The position numbers were made by a program, and so were the translations under genes. The notes beneath the pieces were generated by a model, which saw only the letters and a program-made list of their open reading frames with translations, was not told where the DNA came from and ran no database searches. A stretch of 18,265 nt of DNA from NCBI GenBank assembly GCA_902793515.1, contig CADBDO010000007.1, positions 1 through 18,265 on the forward strand. The letters run 5' to 3'. The stretch is from an uncultured Erysipelotrichaceae bacterium. GTDB lineage: Bacteria; Bacillota_I; Bacilli_A; RFN20; CAG-826. How positions within the stretch are numbered: the stretch's first letter is position 1; every line of letters starts with the position of its first letter. This document shows positions 1-7,452 of the stretch, piece by piece.

Positions 1-871
1 CGTTGATGGTCTCCGCTTCTTCATGAAGGGCCTTTCCGAAGAAGATGAGGGCTTCGTCTCCGACGCTATGTCCATAGTTGTCGTTGATGGCCTTGAAATC
101 ATCGATGTCGCAATACATAAGGTAGACGGCTTTGTATTTGTTGGCGTTGTTGACCTTGTCCTTGATTTCGCTATCGAAGGCGGAACGGTTCTTGATGCCG
201 GTAAGTCCATCCTGGGTGATTTTGTAACGAAGGAGGAAGAGGACGGCGATGAGGACCATGAGAGCGTAAGGGAACCATCTGTATTCCATGCCCTGGAGGG
301 TGATGAATCCGATAGACATGAAGATGAATGGGATGAGGGAGCAGAAACTTAAGATAAGGCAAAGGAGTCTCATGCTGCCCACCGTTTTCTTTGAAGCGAT
401 AAAGCCAAAGATGCCGTTTCCAAGGAAGTAGAGAGCTAAGACGGCCGTGGCCACGATTCCTGAAAGGCCAAACTCAACAGAGAAAACGTTGAGGGTGAGT
501 CCTTGGCTGATGATTTCATATAAATAGAAAGGTATAACGGCGAAAGCTGGGATGGCTAAGAGCAAACGCTTCCAGTATTCCTTGAAGATGTTGGTCTTGG
601 CAAACCAATCGAAAGCAATGACAACGGACCAGCCGGTAAGACCGCCAGAGACGTAATAAAAGGCCATCAAGATACTTGCAACCAAGTTCTGGTTAGCGCT
701 CACGAGAGCGGTTCCGACCATCTCGATGATGATCGAAAGGGAAACGAAGAAAGGAATCGCGAGGGATTTGATGTTTTTCCTAAAGGAATAAACGTTTATG
801 AACACGATGGTGCTCAACACGATGATGACGAGTGAGAACACGCTGACAGAATAATATGCTGGGTAATCCAT
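1..871 (-). CDS. Seven-helix membrane protein with GGDEF (diguanylate cyclase) domain, 3' end cut by window edge
   Basis: The minus frame is open from an ATG at 871 to the left edge, giving 290 codons without a stop; the true C-terminus lies outside. Residues 1-215 form about seven hydrophobic helices, the last just before the catalytic domain. From residue 218 the sequence reads as the first half of a GGDEF domain: DGLTGIKNRSAF, then CDIDDFKAINDNYGHSVGDEAL, which holds the metal- and nucleotide-binding Asp and Asn of diguanylate cyclases (family knowledge). The GG(D/E)EF active-site loop would lie beyond position 1, so activity cannot be judged. The likely role is c-di-GMP synthesis or signalling from the membrane, the helices acting as sensor. 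The start is uncertain: no good ribosome site is seen, but a weak TTGTAA-17-TAAACT promoter lies at about 894-933. The gene is divergent from the membrane protein at 1144. Confidence 0.85.
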   Translation of the reverse strand, partial: MDYPAYYSVSVFSLVIIVLSTIVFINVYSFRKNIKSLAIPFFVSLSIIIEMVGTALVSANQNLVASILMAFYYVSGGLTGWSVVIAFDWFAKTNIFKEYWKRLLLAIPAFAVIPFYLYEIISQGLTLNVFSVEFGLSGIVATAVLALYFLGNGIFGFIASKKTVGSMRLLCLILSFCSLIPFIFMSIGFITLQGMEYRWFPYALMVLIAVLFLLRYKITQDGLTGIKNRSAFDSEIKDKVNNANKYKAVYLMYCDIDDFKAINDNYGHSVGDEALIFFGKALHEEAETIN

Positions 872-1074
872 AAGTTCTTGCTGTTGAAACTCATAAAGTT
901 TACTGATTTGTTCTTTTTTTTACAATATCGTTTTACAAAAACTCTTTTTGGTTTTGCTAATAAATTCAAAAAACCTCCGCAAACCACATATAAAACGTAG
1001 TTTTCGTAAACATTCATTTTGTTTGAAATTTTCTTTAAGATTCAACGATTGAGAGACTACATTCCGTGGCCCTA

Positions 1075-1103
1075 TTGACTTTTTCTTTCCAAAATACTGA
1101 AAT
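1075..1103 (+). promoter_or_regulatory. Probable sigma-A promoter of the 1144 gene
   Basis: A TTGACT -35 box (1075-1080) and a TGAAAT -10-like box (1098-1103) are separated by 17 bases. The ATG is 41 bases downstream and has its own ribosome site. The rest of the 872-1143 intergenic stretch is AT-rich, and I see no RNA gene or clear hairpin in it. Confidence 0.4.
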
Positions 1104-1143
1104 TAACTCATACCACCGCTAATCATATAGAAAGGAAACCTTT

Positions 1144-1800
1144 ATGCTTTTTGGCGACAACAGCGATGCGGCAAAAGAGGCCGTATCAAAAATCCTTCCG
1201 CGTGATTTGGCTAACTTCAATTGGACGTTCATCGCCCTCCTTGCCGTGGTCTTTTACATCTACTGGACCGAAGCCAGGAACAAGAACTGGAAAGCCATCA
1301 TCGCCGGATTCTCACTTTATGGAGTCCACTGGCTCTACGAGATCGCTAACGCGGTCATCGCGAAAATCTTCGGATACCCTCTTTGGGCCGTCTCGAACGA
1401 AAGCACCTCATTCGTCCTCCTTATCGGCGTAAGCTGGGAACTCTCGATGATGTTCTCAATCGCCGGCATCATCGCCTACAAGATGCTGCCAGAGGATCAT
1501 TCGGTCCGTTACTTCTCAAGAGGCAAATTCAAAGGCGTCCCATGCAAGTTCATGACCATGCTATCGATGTCTCTCCTCTATGCCGTCTTTGAGATCTTCC
1601 TTGCGGCCACCCCTGCTTTCATTTGGGTATATCCATGGTGGGGCGCCATCCCGGTCTTCATCACTACTTACGTGCCGTTCTTCATTGCCGCTGTCTATGT
1701 CCCAGACAAGAGCCCGAAGTTCCAGAAGATCTTCCTCGCAAGCGTCTGGGGAGCGGTCGCCCTTTGCCTTGCCATCCTCATCCCTTGCGGAGTCATCTAA
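1144..1800 (+). CDS. Six-helix integral membrane protein, function unknown
   Basis: This 218-residue protein has about six hydrophobic segments, at roughly residues 25-42, 48-72, 88-113, 131-155, 163-184 and 195-218. Several are rich in Trp and Tyr, for example GVHWLYEIANA and WVYPWWGAIPVF. It has no signal peptidase site and ends inside its last helix. I do not recognise the family. Acidic and aromatic residues inside helices 2 and 3 (WLYEIA, GVSWELSMM) could suggest a transporter or membrane enzyme, but that is speculation. The start is supported by GAAAGGAAACC just upstream of the ATG. The gene stands alone, with its own promoter before it and a terminator hairpin directly after it, and is divergent from the GGDEF gene. 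Confidence 0.85.
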   Translation: MLFGDNSDAAKEAVSKILPRDLANFNWTFIALLAVVFYIYWTEARNKNWKAIIAGFSLYGVHWLYEIANAVIAKIFGYPLWAVSNESTSFVLLIGVSWELSMMFSIAGIIAYKMLPEDHSVRYFSRGKFKGVPCKFMTMLSMSLLYAVFEIFLAATPAFIWVYPWWGAIPVFITTYVPFFIAAVYVPDKSPKFQKIFLASVWGAVALCLAILIPCGVI

Positions 1801-1809
1801 CAAAAAACC

Positions 1810-1836
1810 AAGGCCAGCCCACCGCTGGTCTTTTTT
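1810..1836 (+). terminator. Intrinsic terminator after the 1144 gene
   Basis: A 9-bp stem (1810-1818 with 1824-1832, including one G-U pair) around the loop CCACC is followed by a T run, just after the stop codon at 1798-1800. Confidence 0.75.
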
Positions 1837-1898
1837 GTATCTCATTTGCCCTTTTGCGGACAATGTGTGATTATTAAATCAACAACGGAGAAACTTAT

Positions 1899-2939
1899 AT
1901 GAAAAAAGGATTCATTTTCGCTGCAAGCGCTTTGCTCGCATTTGCTTTAGCAAGCTGCAACACGCCAGCTGATAGCAGCCAGCCAGCCGAGGCAAGCACC
2001 AAGAGCACCGCTAAATCATCTAGCAAGCCTGCTGAGACCAGCACCGGCCCAAAGAAAGAGCTCAAAGACATTAGCATTTCCCTAGGAAATGACAGCGGCA
2101 AAGCCTACATCACCGTCAGAGGCACCCAGGCCAACTACACCGCTCAGGAATTCAAATGGGCGTGGGGTCTTCTCAACGAAGGAACCAGTTCCTTTGACTA
2201 TGGCAAGAGCCAGCCAGCAGATGCCGACTACCAGGCTTTGACCTTCAACGAGAACAACGAATTCACCGTCAGGCTTTGCCTAACCGATATCTCAACCATC
2301 AAAGCCGGAGCCACCTACCGCATCTATGGCGGCGCTCCAGGAACCTATGGCGACATCGGATTCGAAAGCAACCAGTTCGGCGCCAATGACGGAACGAGAA
2401 ACTACTACCTCCGCGTTGATTTGAATAACTCCCTCACCTTCGATAACATTCAGCCACTAACCTTCTCTGAGGCTTCGATCGTTGAGGTAGCCGCTGCCGA
2501 TCTCCCAACTGGCGTTACCGAAGCGGGCGCTTACCTCAAGTTCGGTGGCAATAACACCAACAACATCACCGTCGAGACGATCAATGCCTGGCATACCGCT
2601 GGCAACATCGCCGGCGACTTCCAGCGTGTCATCCCTGAGAACTCCTACTCCTTGCATGACCATGCCGATACCGAGAGATACTGGACGATCGAAGGCACCA
2701 AAGTCTACTTCTACCTCTATGTCGGATTCATCGGCGAAGGCGAAGGATGGATGCTCCACTTCGACCTCGTGAGCGGCAACAAGAACGCCGGATGCGGAAC
2801 CAGCACCAAGTACAATGGCGAAACCGCTTATACGATTGGTGGAGCCACTTACAAGATCTATAGCGACTCCGGCAAGAGCGGAGAGGAAAACTACTGGGGA
2901 TGCTTAGGCGTCTATAGAGAAGGGACTCCAGCAGCCTAG
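1899..2939 (+). CDS. Lipoprotein of unknown function, 346 aa
   Basis: The N-terminus is a lipoprotein signal peptide: MKK, a hydrophobic stretch, then the lipobox LASC with Cys20 as the lipidated residue. A Ser/Thr/Ala/Pro-rich linker (about 21-55) leads to a large, probably beta-rich extracellular region. That region seems to hold two related halves: a stretch near residue 65 (KAYITVRGTQANYT) resembles one near residue 215 (GAYLKFGGNNTNNIT), each followed by an aromatic WAW or AWH segment. This by-eye resemblance is weak. It has few Cys after the lipobox. I do not recognise the family; carbohydrate or surface binding is possible but unproven. The ATG has GGAG nine bases upstream. The gene is flanked by terminators on both sides and is probably monocistronic. 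Confidence 0.85.
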   Translation: MKKGFIFAASALLAFALASCNTPADSSQPAEASTKSTAKSSSKPAETSTGPKKELKDISISLGNDSGKAYITVRGTQANYTAQEFKWAWGLLNEGTSSFDYGKSQPADADYQALTFNENNEFTVRLCLTDISTIKAGATYRIYGGAPGTYGDIGFESNQFGANDGTRNYYLRVDLNNSLTFDNIQPLTFSEASIVEVAAADLPTGVTEAGAYLKFGGNNTNNITVETINAWHTAGNIAGDFQRVIPENSYSLHDHADTERYWTIEGTKVYFYLYVGFIGEGEGWMLHFDLVSGNKNAGCGTSTKYNGETAYTIGGATYKIYSDSGKSGEENYWGCLGVYREGTPAA

Positions 2940-2955
2940 TGCAGAAATAGAAAAT

Positions 2956-2980
2956 AGGCCGGTTTTGCCGGCCTTTTTCT
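2956..2980. terminator. Bidirectional terminator between convergent lipoprotein and serpin genes
   Basis: A 7-bp perfect stem AGGCCGG / CCGGCCT around TTTTG is followed by TTTTTCTTTTT on the plus strand. On the minus strand it is followed by a weaker T-rich tail, so it could serve both converging genes. Confidence 0.75.
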
Positions 2981-2991
2981 TTTTATGGAGA

Positions 2992-4353
2992 TTAGTCGAT
3001 GTTATTGACGACGCCAGAGAATACCACACTGCCGCTACGCGTTAAGATGAAGCCGAATTCTTTGTTGACCTCAAAGGTATCGAAAACCTCCTTGTAAGGA
3101 TCATAGGCAGCACCAGCGTATGACATGCATGTCACCGCCGCGCCTTCTATGCCTTTTTTGTTTACATCCAAGACGGCCAGATGTTTCGCATCGTCGCAAT
3201 AAACTGGCATATCGGTCAAGCCAGACATATCGCACGTTGCCGGGCTGAATAACGATTCAATGCCCAAATCGTACTCGAGAACATCTTTCAAATCGAAGTC
3301 ACCAGATACGTTGAATTCCGGGAAGACGCACTTGGTGTAATACTTCTCAAGCTTCTCGTCATCCTGAGTGATGATGTTTTTGCTATCGAGGACGTAATTC
3401 ATGATGTCCTTGTTAAAGACATCTTTGAGATTCTTGCCCCTATTTGGCTTAACGAAGTAAAGTTCGTAACCGCAAAGCTTGGCGAAGAAACAAGCATAGT
3501 CGTCTGTGACAATCGGTTTGCCTTTTGCATAGTGACCATCAAGCAACTGCTTATCAGATTTAGAACCATCGCTGTTGGTGAACCGGTAATAAGACGAAGC
3601 ATATGACAGCTCATTACCATACTCATTCCAGAGGCCTTTGGCATATAAAACGTTCATCAGGACAAACAAAGCGGCGGGATTAAGGTCGAGAGAAGGATTG
3701 ATCAAACCTTTTGTGTTCTGATAGATAAACTCTTCAATCGCTCTTTTTGCGTTTCCGAAGTCGTTAGAAAAATCGGCCGCATATGGGTAGCAATAATAGT
3801 CGTCTCTTAAAGCGTCAAGGCCATCGTCTTTAAGGTTGAAACCTTTATCAATCCAAATGGAATTTGCCAGCAAAAGTTCATTCGTTATCTCGCCTGAGTT
3901 GTTTTTGCTATTGCCATGAAGCGAATTAAAGTAGAGCTTAAAGTTGGTATTGAATGTGTCATAGTCCATATCAAAAGCCGCTAAGATCTCGTCTCGTGTC
4001 CGTCCTCCGGCTGACCTCATGGCTAAGCCAAGGCACATTTCGATGGAGAGAGGGGATAACACAAAGTTTTTGTCGCCCTTGAAAAACCTCTTGACGAAGA
4101 GGTCGCTGAGCTTATTTGAGAAGACCTTCATCTTGTTTCTGAAATTGGTGAAGCTTTCGGAATTGTATTGCTCGCTGGTGATCTCGTGGCTTAGCTCAGA
4201 AGGGTTTCTAAGTAAATCGATGCCTCCAACAGTCGTTAAATTGCCGTTAAAGGAAACAATTGGGGTGTCGATAAAACCGCTAACCGGATTAGTAGAGCAA
4301 CCCGAAAGGACCATCGACAAGACTGGAACAAGAATGAGTTTTTTGAGTTTCAT
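2992..4353 (-). CDS. Serpin-family protease inhibitor, surface lipoprotein
   Basis: This 453-residue protein has a lipoprotein signal with lipobox LSGC (Cys19), so it should be anchored outside the cell. Serpin features follow in order: the N-terminal FVLSPLSIEMCLGLAM segment, AGGRTRDEILAAF, the core NVLYAKGLWNEY, and a C-terminal FGFILTRSGSVVFSGVV. The reactive-loop hinge near residue 401 reads GIEGAAVT, close to the small-residue hinge of inhibitory serpins (G-T-E-A-A-A-A-T). The loop is about six residues longer than in alpha-1-antitrypsin. P1 is therefore Ala if counted from the hinge or Lys (near residue 420) if counted from the C-terminal strand. A likely role is blocking host or microbial serine proteases; the target is unknown. 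The start has a strong AGGAGG site. It is a single-gene unit, convergent with the lipoprotein at 1899. Confidence 0.9.
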   Translation of the reverse strand: MKLKKLILVPVLSMVLSGCSTNPVSGFIDTPIVSFNGNLTTVGGIDLLRNPSELSHEITSEQYNSESFTNFRNKMKVFSNKLSDLFVKRFFKGDKNFVLSPLSIEMCLGLAMRSAGGRTRDEILAAFDMDYDTFNTNFKLYFNSLHGNSKNNSGEITNELLLANSIWIDKGFNLKDDGLDALRDDYYCYPYAADFSNDFGNAKRAIEEFIYQNTKGLINPSLDLNPAALFVLMNVLYAKGLWNEYGNELSYASSYYRFTNSDGSKSDKQLLDGHYAKGKPIVTDDYACFFAKLCGYELYFVKPNRGKNLKDVFNKDIMNYVLDSKNIITQDDEKLEKYYTKCVFPEFNVSGDFDLKDVLEYDLGIESLFSPATCDMSGLTDMPVYCDDAKHLAVLDVNKKGIEGAAVTCMSYAGAAYDPYKEVFDTFEVNKEFGFILTRSGSVVFSGVVNNID

Positions 4354-4457
4354 AACCTTTCCTCCTACTAACTAGACGATTGATATACCTAAAAATGCTA
4401 AAAAGTGGTTTGAAACATAATCTAGGGACTTTATTGAATTTGTCACGAATTATTTAT

Positions 4458-4482
4458 AAAAAACCCACTTTTTGGTGGGTTT
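4458..4482 (-). terminator. Terminator of the tRNA-Thr gene
   Basis: An 8-bp perfect stem (4461-4468 with 4475-4482) lies just after the tRNA 3' end and is followed on the minus strand by a T-rich run. It also separates the tRNA from the serpin gene. Confidence 0.8.
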
Positions 4483-4492
4483 GTTCTTTAGT

Positions 4493-4568
4493 TGGTGCCG
4501 ACTACAGGAATTGAACCCGTAACCTACTGATTACGATTCAGTTGCTCTGCCAATTGAGCTAAGTCGGC
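4493..4568 (-). tRNA. tRNA-Thr (anticodon CGT)
   Basis: The reverse complement folds as a complete 76-base cloverleaf. Acceptor stem GCCGACT pairs with AGTCGGC, D stem GCTC/GAGC, anticodon stem ACTGA/TCAGT around the loop ATCGTAA (anticodon CGT, reading ACG), and T arm ACGGG-TTCAATT-CCTGT. Discriminator A and CCA are encoded. T33 and the TTC of the T loop are present. It has its own promoter and terminator. Confidence 0.95.
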
Positions 4569-4578
4569 ACGTGAAGTA

Positions 4579-4607
4579 AATATAGCCCTTGGGCCTATTC
4601 TTAGCAA
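4579..4607 (-). promoter_or_regulatory. Promoter of the tRNA-Thr gene
   Basis: On the minus strand, TTGCTA (4607-4602) and TATATT (4584-4579) are separated by exactly 17 bases. The predicted transcript start (about 4572) is 4 bases before the mature 5' end at 4568. Confidence 0.65.
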
Positions 4608-4611
4608 CACA

Positions 4612-5265
4612 TTAATCTCTGAGGCGAAGGATTGTGAAATAGGCGCTTATGGCGATGAAGATGGTCGCGGTCGGTTCAATGAACAGCACAACGTATTGCA
4701 CGATGGCCTCGGCTAACGTCAGGCCTTCCAATCCTGCTGAAATGAAATGGAAAGGAATGAGGGCGCCATTGGCCAAAACGGCCATGATGGTGAAGACGAG
4801 GCACCAGTTACGGACCGTCTCATATGTGGTCTTTCTTCCTAGCATCTGGTAGCTACGGAATTTGAGATAGGTCATTAGACCACTTACGAAAGCAAGAGCG
4901 GAGAAAGCAAGGAACACTAACGCTAAGACGATATGGACGGTATTCCCACTCAAAAACAACGGAACAGAATTGAAGACGTTCTCAATGAGAAAGAGGCCGA
5001 AATCGAAGAGGGTGTAGAACACGAAGATCACAAAGCCCCTATAAGCGATAGTCGTTCCTCTGATATTGCCGGTGAGAAGGTAGTAATAGGCAATGAGAAC
5101 GAAGATATAGCTGATGATGGTTAGGATGTCTGGCGATTCAATGTTTTGAACGAGATAGAGAACGAAAGCGGTGATTTGGCAAGCCACGCCAAGGAGAGCA
5201 AAAAGGATGGCGAAGAATTTCTTATAGCCATATTTGAATCTGTTTTTAAATGCGTAGAAGTTCAT
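4612..5265 (-). CDS. Six-helix membrane protein, function unknown, coupled to the MEMO-AMMECR1 gene
   Basis: This 217-residue protein has a short basic N-terminus (KNRFKYGYKK) and about six hydrophobic helices, with a basic loop LKFRSYQMLGRKTTYETVR between helices 4 and 5 and a basic end ILRLRD. I do not recognise the family. Its ATG begins one base after the TAA stop of the upstream gene (TAA-C-ATG), so translation is almost certainly coupled; this ties it to the MEMO-AMMECR1 protein genetically. Whether the two proteins act together is inference. The tRNA-Thr promoter lies directly behind its stop codon. The 12181 gene encodes another six-helix protein of similar size, but I see no convincing sequence similarity between the two. 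Confidence 0.85.
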   Translation of the reverse strand: MNFYAFKNRFKYGYKKFFAILFALLGVACQITAFVLYLVQNIESPDILTIISYIFVLIAYYYLLTGNIRGTTIAYRGFVIFVFYTLFDFGLFLIENVFNSVPLFLSGNTVHIVLALVFLAFSALAFVSGLMTYLKFRSYQMLGRKTTYETVRNWCLVFTIMAVLANGALIPFHFISAGLEGLTLAEAIVQYVVLFIEPTATIFIAISAYFTILRLRD

Positions 5266-5266
5266 G

Positions 5267-6652
5267 TTATTGGTGCCTCTTCACTTCGAATCTGTATAGG
5301 GTGATTTCCTCATCATCCTCAATGCCAGCCTTTTTCTTGGCGACATCGATTTGCTGATCAGGAGTCTCAATTCCTGAAAGGCCAGGGAGGACGACTCCCT
5401 TTCTGTCGCCGTTCTCAACGATGATGCCGTACTTTGTGACATCAAGGTCCATGACACTCAGAATCGGGATTGGGTTCGTAAGGACATCGACGACGATCTT
5501 GAGGTATGGGAATTCGGCTTTCTTGATTGGGCTGAAACGAGGGTCGCAGGTTGCTGCGCTTACAGCGTTATGGGCGATCTCTTGTCCAAGGTTCTCTTTG
5601 AGAGGCTTCACTGAGCCAAGGCAGCCACGGAGTTCGCCATGCTCATAGATGGTGACGAAGGCCCCTGCTTTCGTCTTGAGGAAGTTGTCTGGGAGGATCT
5701 CTTCCATCGGAGGAAGCTTCTTGGTTTTGATGTATGTCTCTATGCACTGCCTCGCCCATTTGACATAGAGGTCGCTTTTTTCGTTGTGCTCATTGATGGA
5801 GAATTCTTCCTTTGAGCAATAGAGCTCATAGAAGGCTCTCGAAGCATCAAAGCCCAAGGCTTCGATCTTAGCGACAAGATATCCTACGCCAAAAGGTGCC
5901 TCATGGGAAAGGATAGTGCTCTTGGTCTCTTCGCGGTCAAGCATGCCGGCAAGGACAAGGATGGAGCGGTGTCCGCATTCCTTGGCTTTGGCGATGAGGG
6001 AACGGTCCATCGAAAGGAGAAGGCCGTAGTTGCCTGTCTCGATGATTTTCTGCATCATCTCGTCATAACGAGGACCTTCGATACGGAATCCGTAAGGGCC
6101 ATCCGCACGTTGGCAATGCGAGAGATTGGCGCTAGCGATGACGACAATCTTCTTTGGGCTGTTTGCGAAAACGTCACCGAGCATCTGGCCATAACGGTAA
6201 TGCTCTAAAAGAGGGAATCCGCTTAAACCTAAGCGAACCGCTTTGAAGTTGCGGTAGAAACGGTTGATGTAGTATAGCGGAACTAAGGTTCCATGATCAG
6301 ACAAATTGTCGCTTCCGCTTGATGGTCCTGCCGCGATTTTTCTTTGGGTTGCGGCATCGGCGATCTCTTTCACAAGCTCACGGTCATAGAAGATGCGGAA
6401 GTTGAGGCCCGGAACGCCATACGCCGAGAAGTTCCCAATGCCCACTTCACCATCAGCGATCGGGAAGAAATCCCTATAGGCTTCCGAGTGAGGCGAAATG
6501 AAAACGATGGTGTCAGGTTCGAGGGCGGCGATCTCTTTGGCGACGGTGATTAAAGAGGCGACCGTTTTCTCAGCGGCCTTCTCTTTTCCGCGCCCCACTT
6601 CCGGCACGCAAAAGGGTGGATGAGGCAAAATATAGGAACCTATAATCGGCAT
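5267..6652 (-). CDS. MEMO (LigB-like) - AMMECR1 fusion protein of the AmmeMemoRadiSam system
   Basis: This 461-residue protein carries two known domains. Residues 1-265 are MEMO-like, related to class III extradiol dioxygenases, with candidate metal ligands His11 (ILPHPPF), His55 (FISPHSEAY), His120 (SDHGTLVPL) and His179 (SANLSHC). Residues about 270-460 are AMMECR1-like, with the signature LRGCLGS (341-347) and CDPRFSPI. In many bacteria and archaea these occur as separate or fused genes next to a radical SAM gene (the AmmeMemoRadiSam system, whose biochemical role I cannot state with confidence). No radical SAM gene is present in this window. The ATG has no Shine-Dalgarno site; a TATAAT box ends eight bases before it, suggesting a leaderless mRNA. 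The next gene starts one base after its stop. Confidence 0.9.
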   Translation of the reverse strand: MPIIGSYILPHPPFCVPEVGRGKEKAAEKTVASLITVAKEIAALEPDTIVFISPHSEAYRDFFPIADGEVGIGNFSAYGVPGLNFRIFYDRELVKEIADAATQRKIAAGPSSGSDNLSDHGTLVPLYYINRFYRNFKAVRLGLSGFPLLEHYRYGQMLGDVFANSPKKIVVIASANLSHCQRADGPYGFRIEGPRYDEMMQKIIETGNYGLLLSMDRSLIAKAKECGHRSILVLAGMLDREETKSTILSHEAPFGVGYLVAKIEALGFDASRAFYELYCSKEEFSINEHNEKSDLYVKWARQCIETYIKTKKLPPMEEILPDNFLKTKAGAFVTIYEHGELRGCLGSVKPLKENLGQEIAHNAVSAATCDPRFSPIKKAEFPYLKIVVDVLTNPIPILSVMDLDVTKYGIIVENGDRKGVVLPGLSGIETPDQQIDVAKKKAGIEDDEEITLYRFEVKRHQ

Positions 6653-6659
6653 ATTGCCA

Positions 6660-6665
6660 ATTATA
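6660..6665 (-). promoter_or_regulatory. -10 box of the MEMO-AMMECR1 gene, implying a leaderless mRNA
   Basis: A perfect TATAAT reads 6665 to 6660 on the minus strand. The predicted start of transcription (6653) is one base before the ATG at 6652. No convincing -35 is seen. Confidence 0.5.
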
Positions 6666-6794
6666 TAGCAAAGAGAAACCTTTTGTTTGCGAGTTTGGCC
6701 TAGAGGTTCTCGTTTTTGAGCAATTCCAACATTTTATAGCATTAACTTTTTTCGATATTTGTCACATATAGCGGTCACTTTTTTAAAATTTTTG

Positions 6795-6815
6795 TACTTC
6801 GTGTATACATAAGTA
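6795..6815. promoter_or_regulatory. Inverted repeat upstream of the TetR gene, possible operator
   Basis: TACTT and AAGTA arms flank 11 bases that contain the palindrome TGTATACA. It sits just before the predicted -35 of the TetR-family gene, where an autoregulatory operator would be expected. The arms are short, so this is weak. Confidence 0.3.
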
Positions 6816-6843
6816 TTGAAAAAAGCGAAAACATTGTTTTAAT
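6816..6843 (+). promoter_or_regulatory. Probable promoter of the TetR-family gene
   Basis: TTGAAA (6816-6821) and TTTAAT (6838-6843) are separated by 16 bases. The predicted transcript start is near 6850 and the ribosome site AGGAG follows before the ATG at 6865. Confidence 0.35.
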
Positions 6844-6864
6844 AAAAATCGACAGGAGATCGCT

Positions 6865-7431
6865 ATGAAGAAAAAGGAAACCAAATCAGGGAAGAAAACC
6901 CGTTTGCAGAAGAACTTCCAGCAAACCGTCTTGAAGTTCTACCGCAAAAAGAACGTCGACGAGATCACGATCAACGAGGTTTGCAAGAAGCTTGGAGTTC
7001 CTCGTTCATCCTTCTACTACCACTACAAAACGATCCGCGATGTCATCGCCGAGATCGAAAACGACTTCCTCAGAGCCAATAAGAACGCTTTAGCAGCCAT
7101 CAAATTGACGGGAAATGAGAAGACTGACTTTGTCAATTGCTTCGATGCCGTCGTGGCGATAACCAAAAACAACGAGAACCTCGTCAGAGCCTTCGCTAAC
7201 GAAAGATACGATTCCGAATTCTTGCGCTCATGGGCCAAAATCATCTCCGAAGGATTCTCCAAAGAAGCGGGACATCGTGAACGCGTCATCGCCTTCCTTA
7301 CCATCTTCGGCATCGGCGATTACCTCAACAATGGCGTCTCCCTCAGTTCCTTCGATTCCGAAGCGGCCTACGAAGCGGCTTCCCGCATCTACGACATCAA
7401 AGCAGAATTCTATTTAGCTTTAACCAAATAA
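6865..7431 (+). CDS. TetR/AcrR-family transcriptional regulator
   Basis: This 188-residue protein begins with a very basic tail (MKKKETKSGKKTR). A TetR-type N-terminal DNA-binding domain follows: FQQTVLKFYRKKNVDEITI, then the helix-turn-helix VCKKLGVPRSSFYYHYKT at residues about 39-56, where the FYYHYK element is diagnostic. Residues 60-188 are the helical ligand-binding and dimerisation domain, whose inducer cannot be predicted. The ATG has CAGGAG seven bases upstream. Regulation of itself is plausible through the inverted repeat before its promoter. Neighbours are the divergent MEMO-AMMECR1 gene and the downstream Hsp33 gene; neither identifies the regulon. A strong hairpin after its stop probably ends the transcript. 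Confidence 0.9.
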   Translation: MKKKETKSGKKTRLQKNFQQTVLKFYRKKNVDEITINEVCKKLGVPRSSFYYHYKTIRDVIAEIENDFLRANKNALAAIKLTGNEKTDFVNCFDAVVAITKNNENLVRAFANERYDSEFLRSWAKIISEGFSKEAGHRERVIAFLTIFGIGDYLNNGVSLSSFDSEAAYEAASRIYDIKAEFYLALTK

Positions 7432-7452
7432 TAGATAGCGGTTATTTGTGCT

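Noticed and set aside
23..352. Plus-strand open frame of 109 codons
   Set aside because: It lies opposite the GGDEF gene, whose minus-strand frame is longer and carries clear domain motifs.
1868..1885. Fnr-like GTGAT ... ATCAA element before the 1899 lipoprotein
   Set aside because: The half-sites are six bases apart rather than four, and the second half does not match the TCACA form seen at 14119.
3121..3134. 14-base perfect palindrome TGACATGCATGTCA
   Set aside because: It lies within the serpin reactive-loop codons (Val-Thr-Cys-Met-Ser) and far from any promoter, so it is most simply explained by coding.
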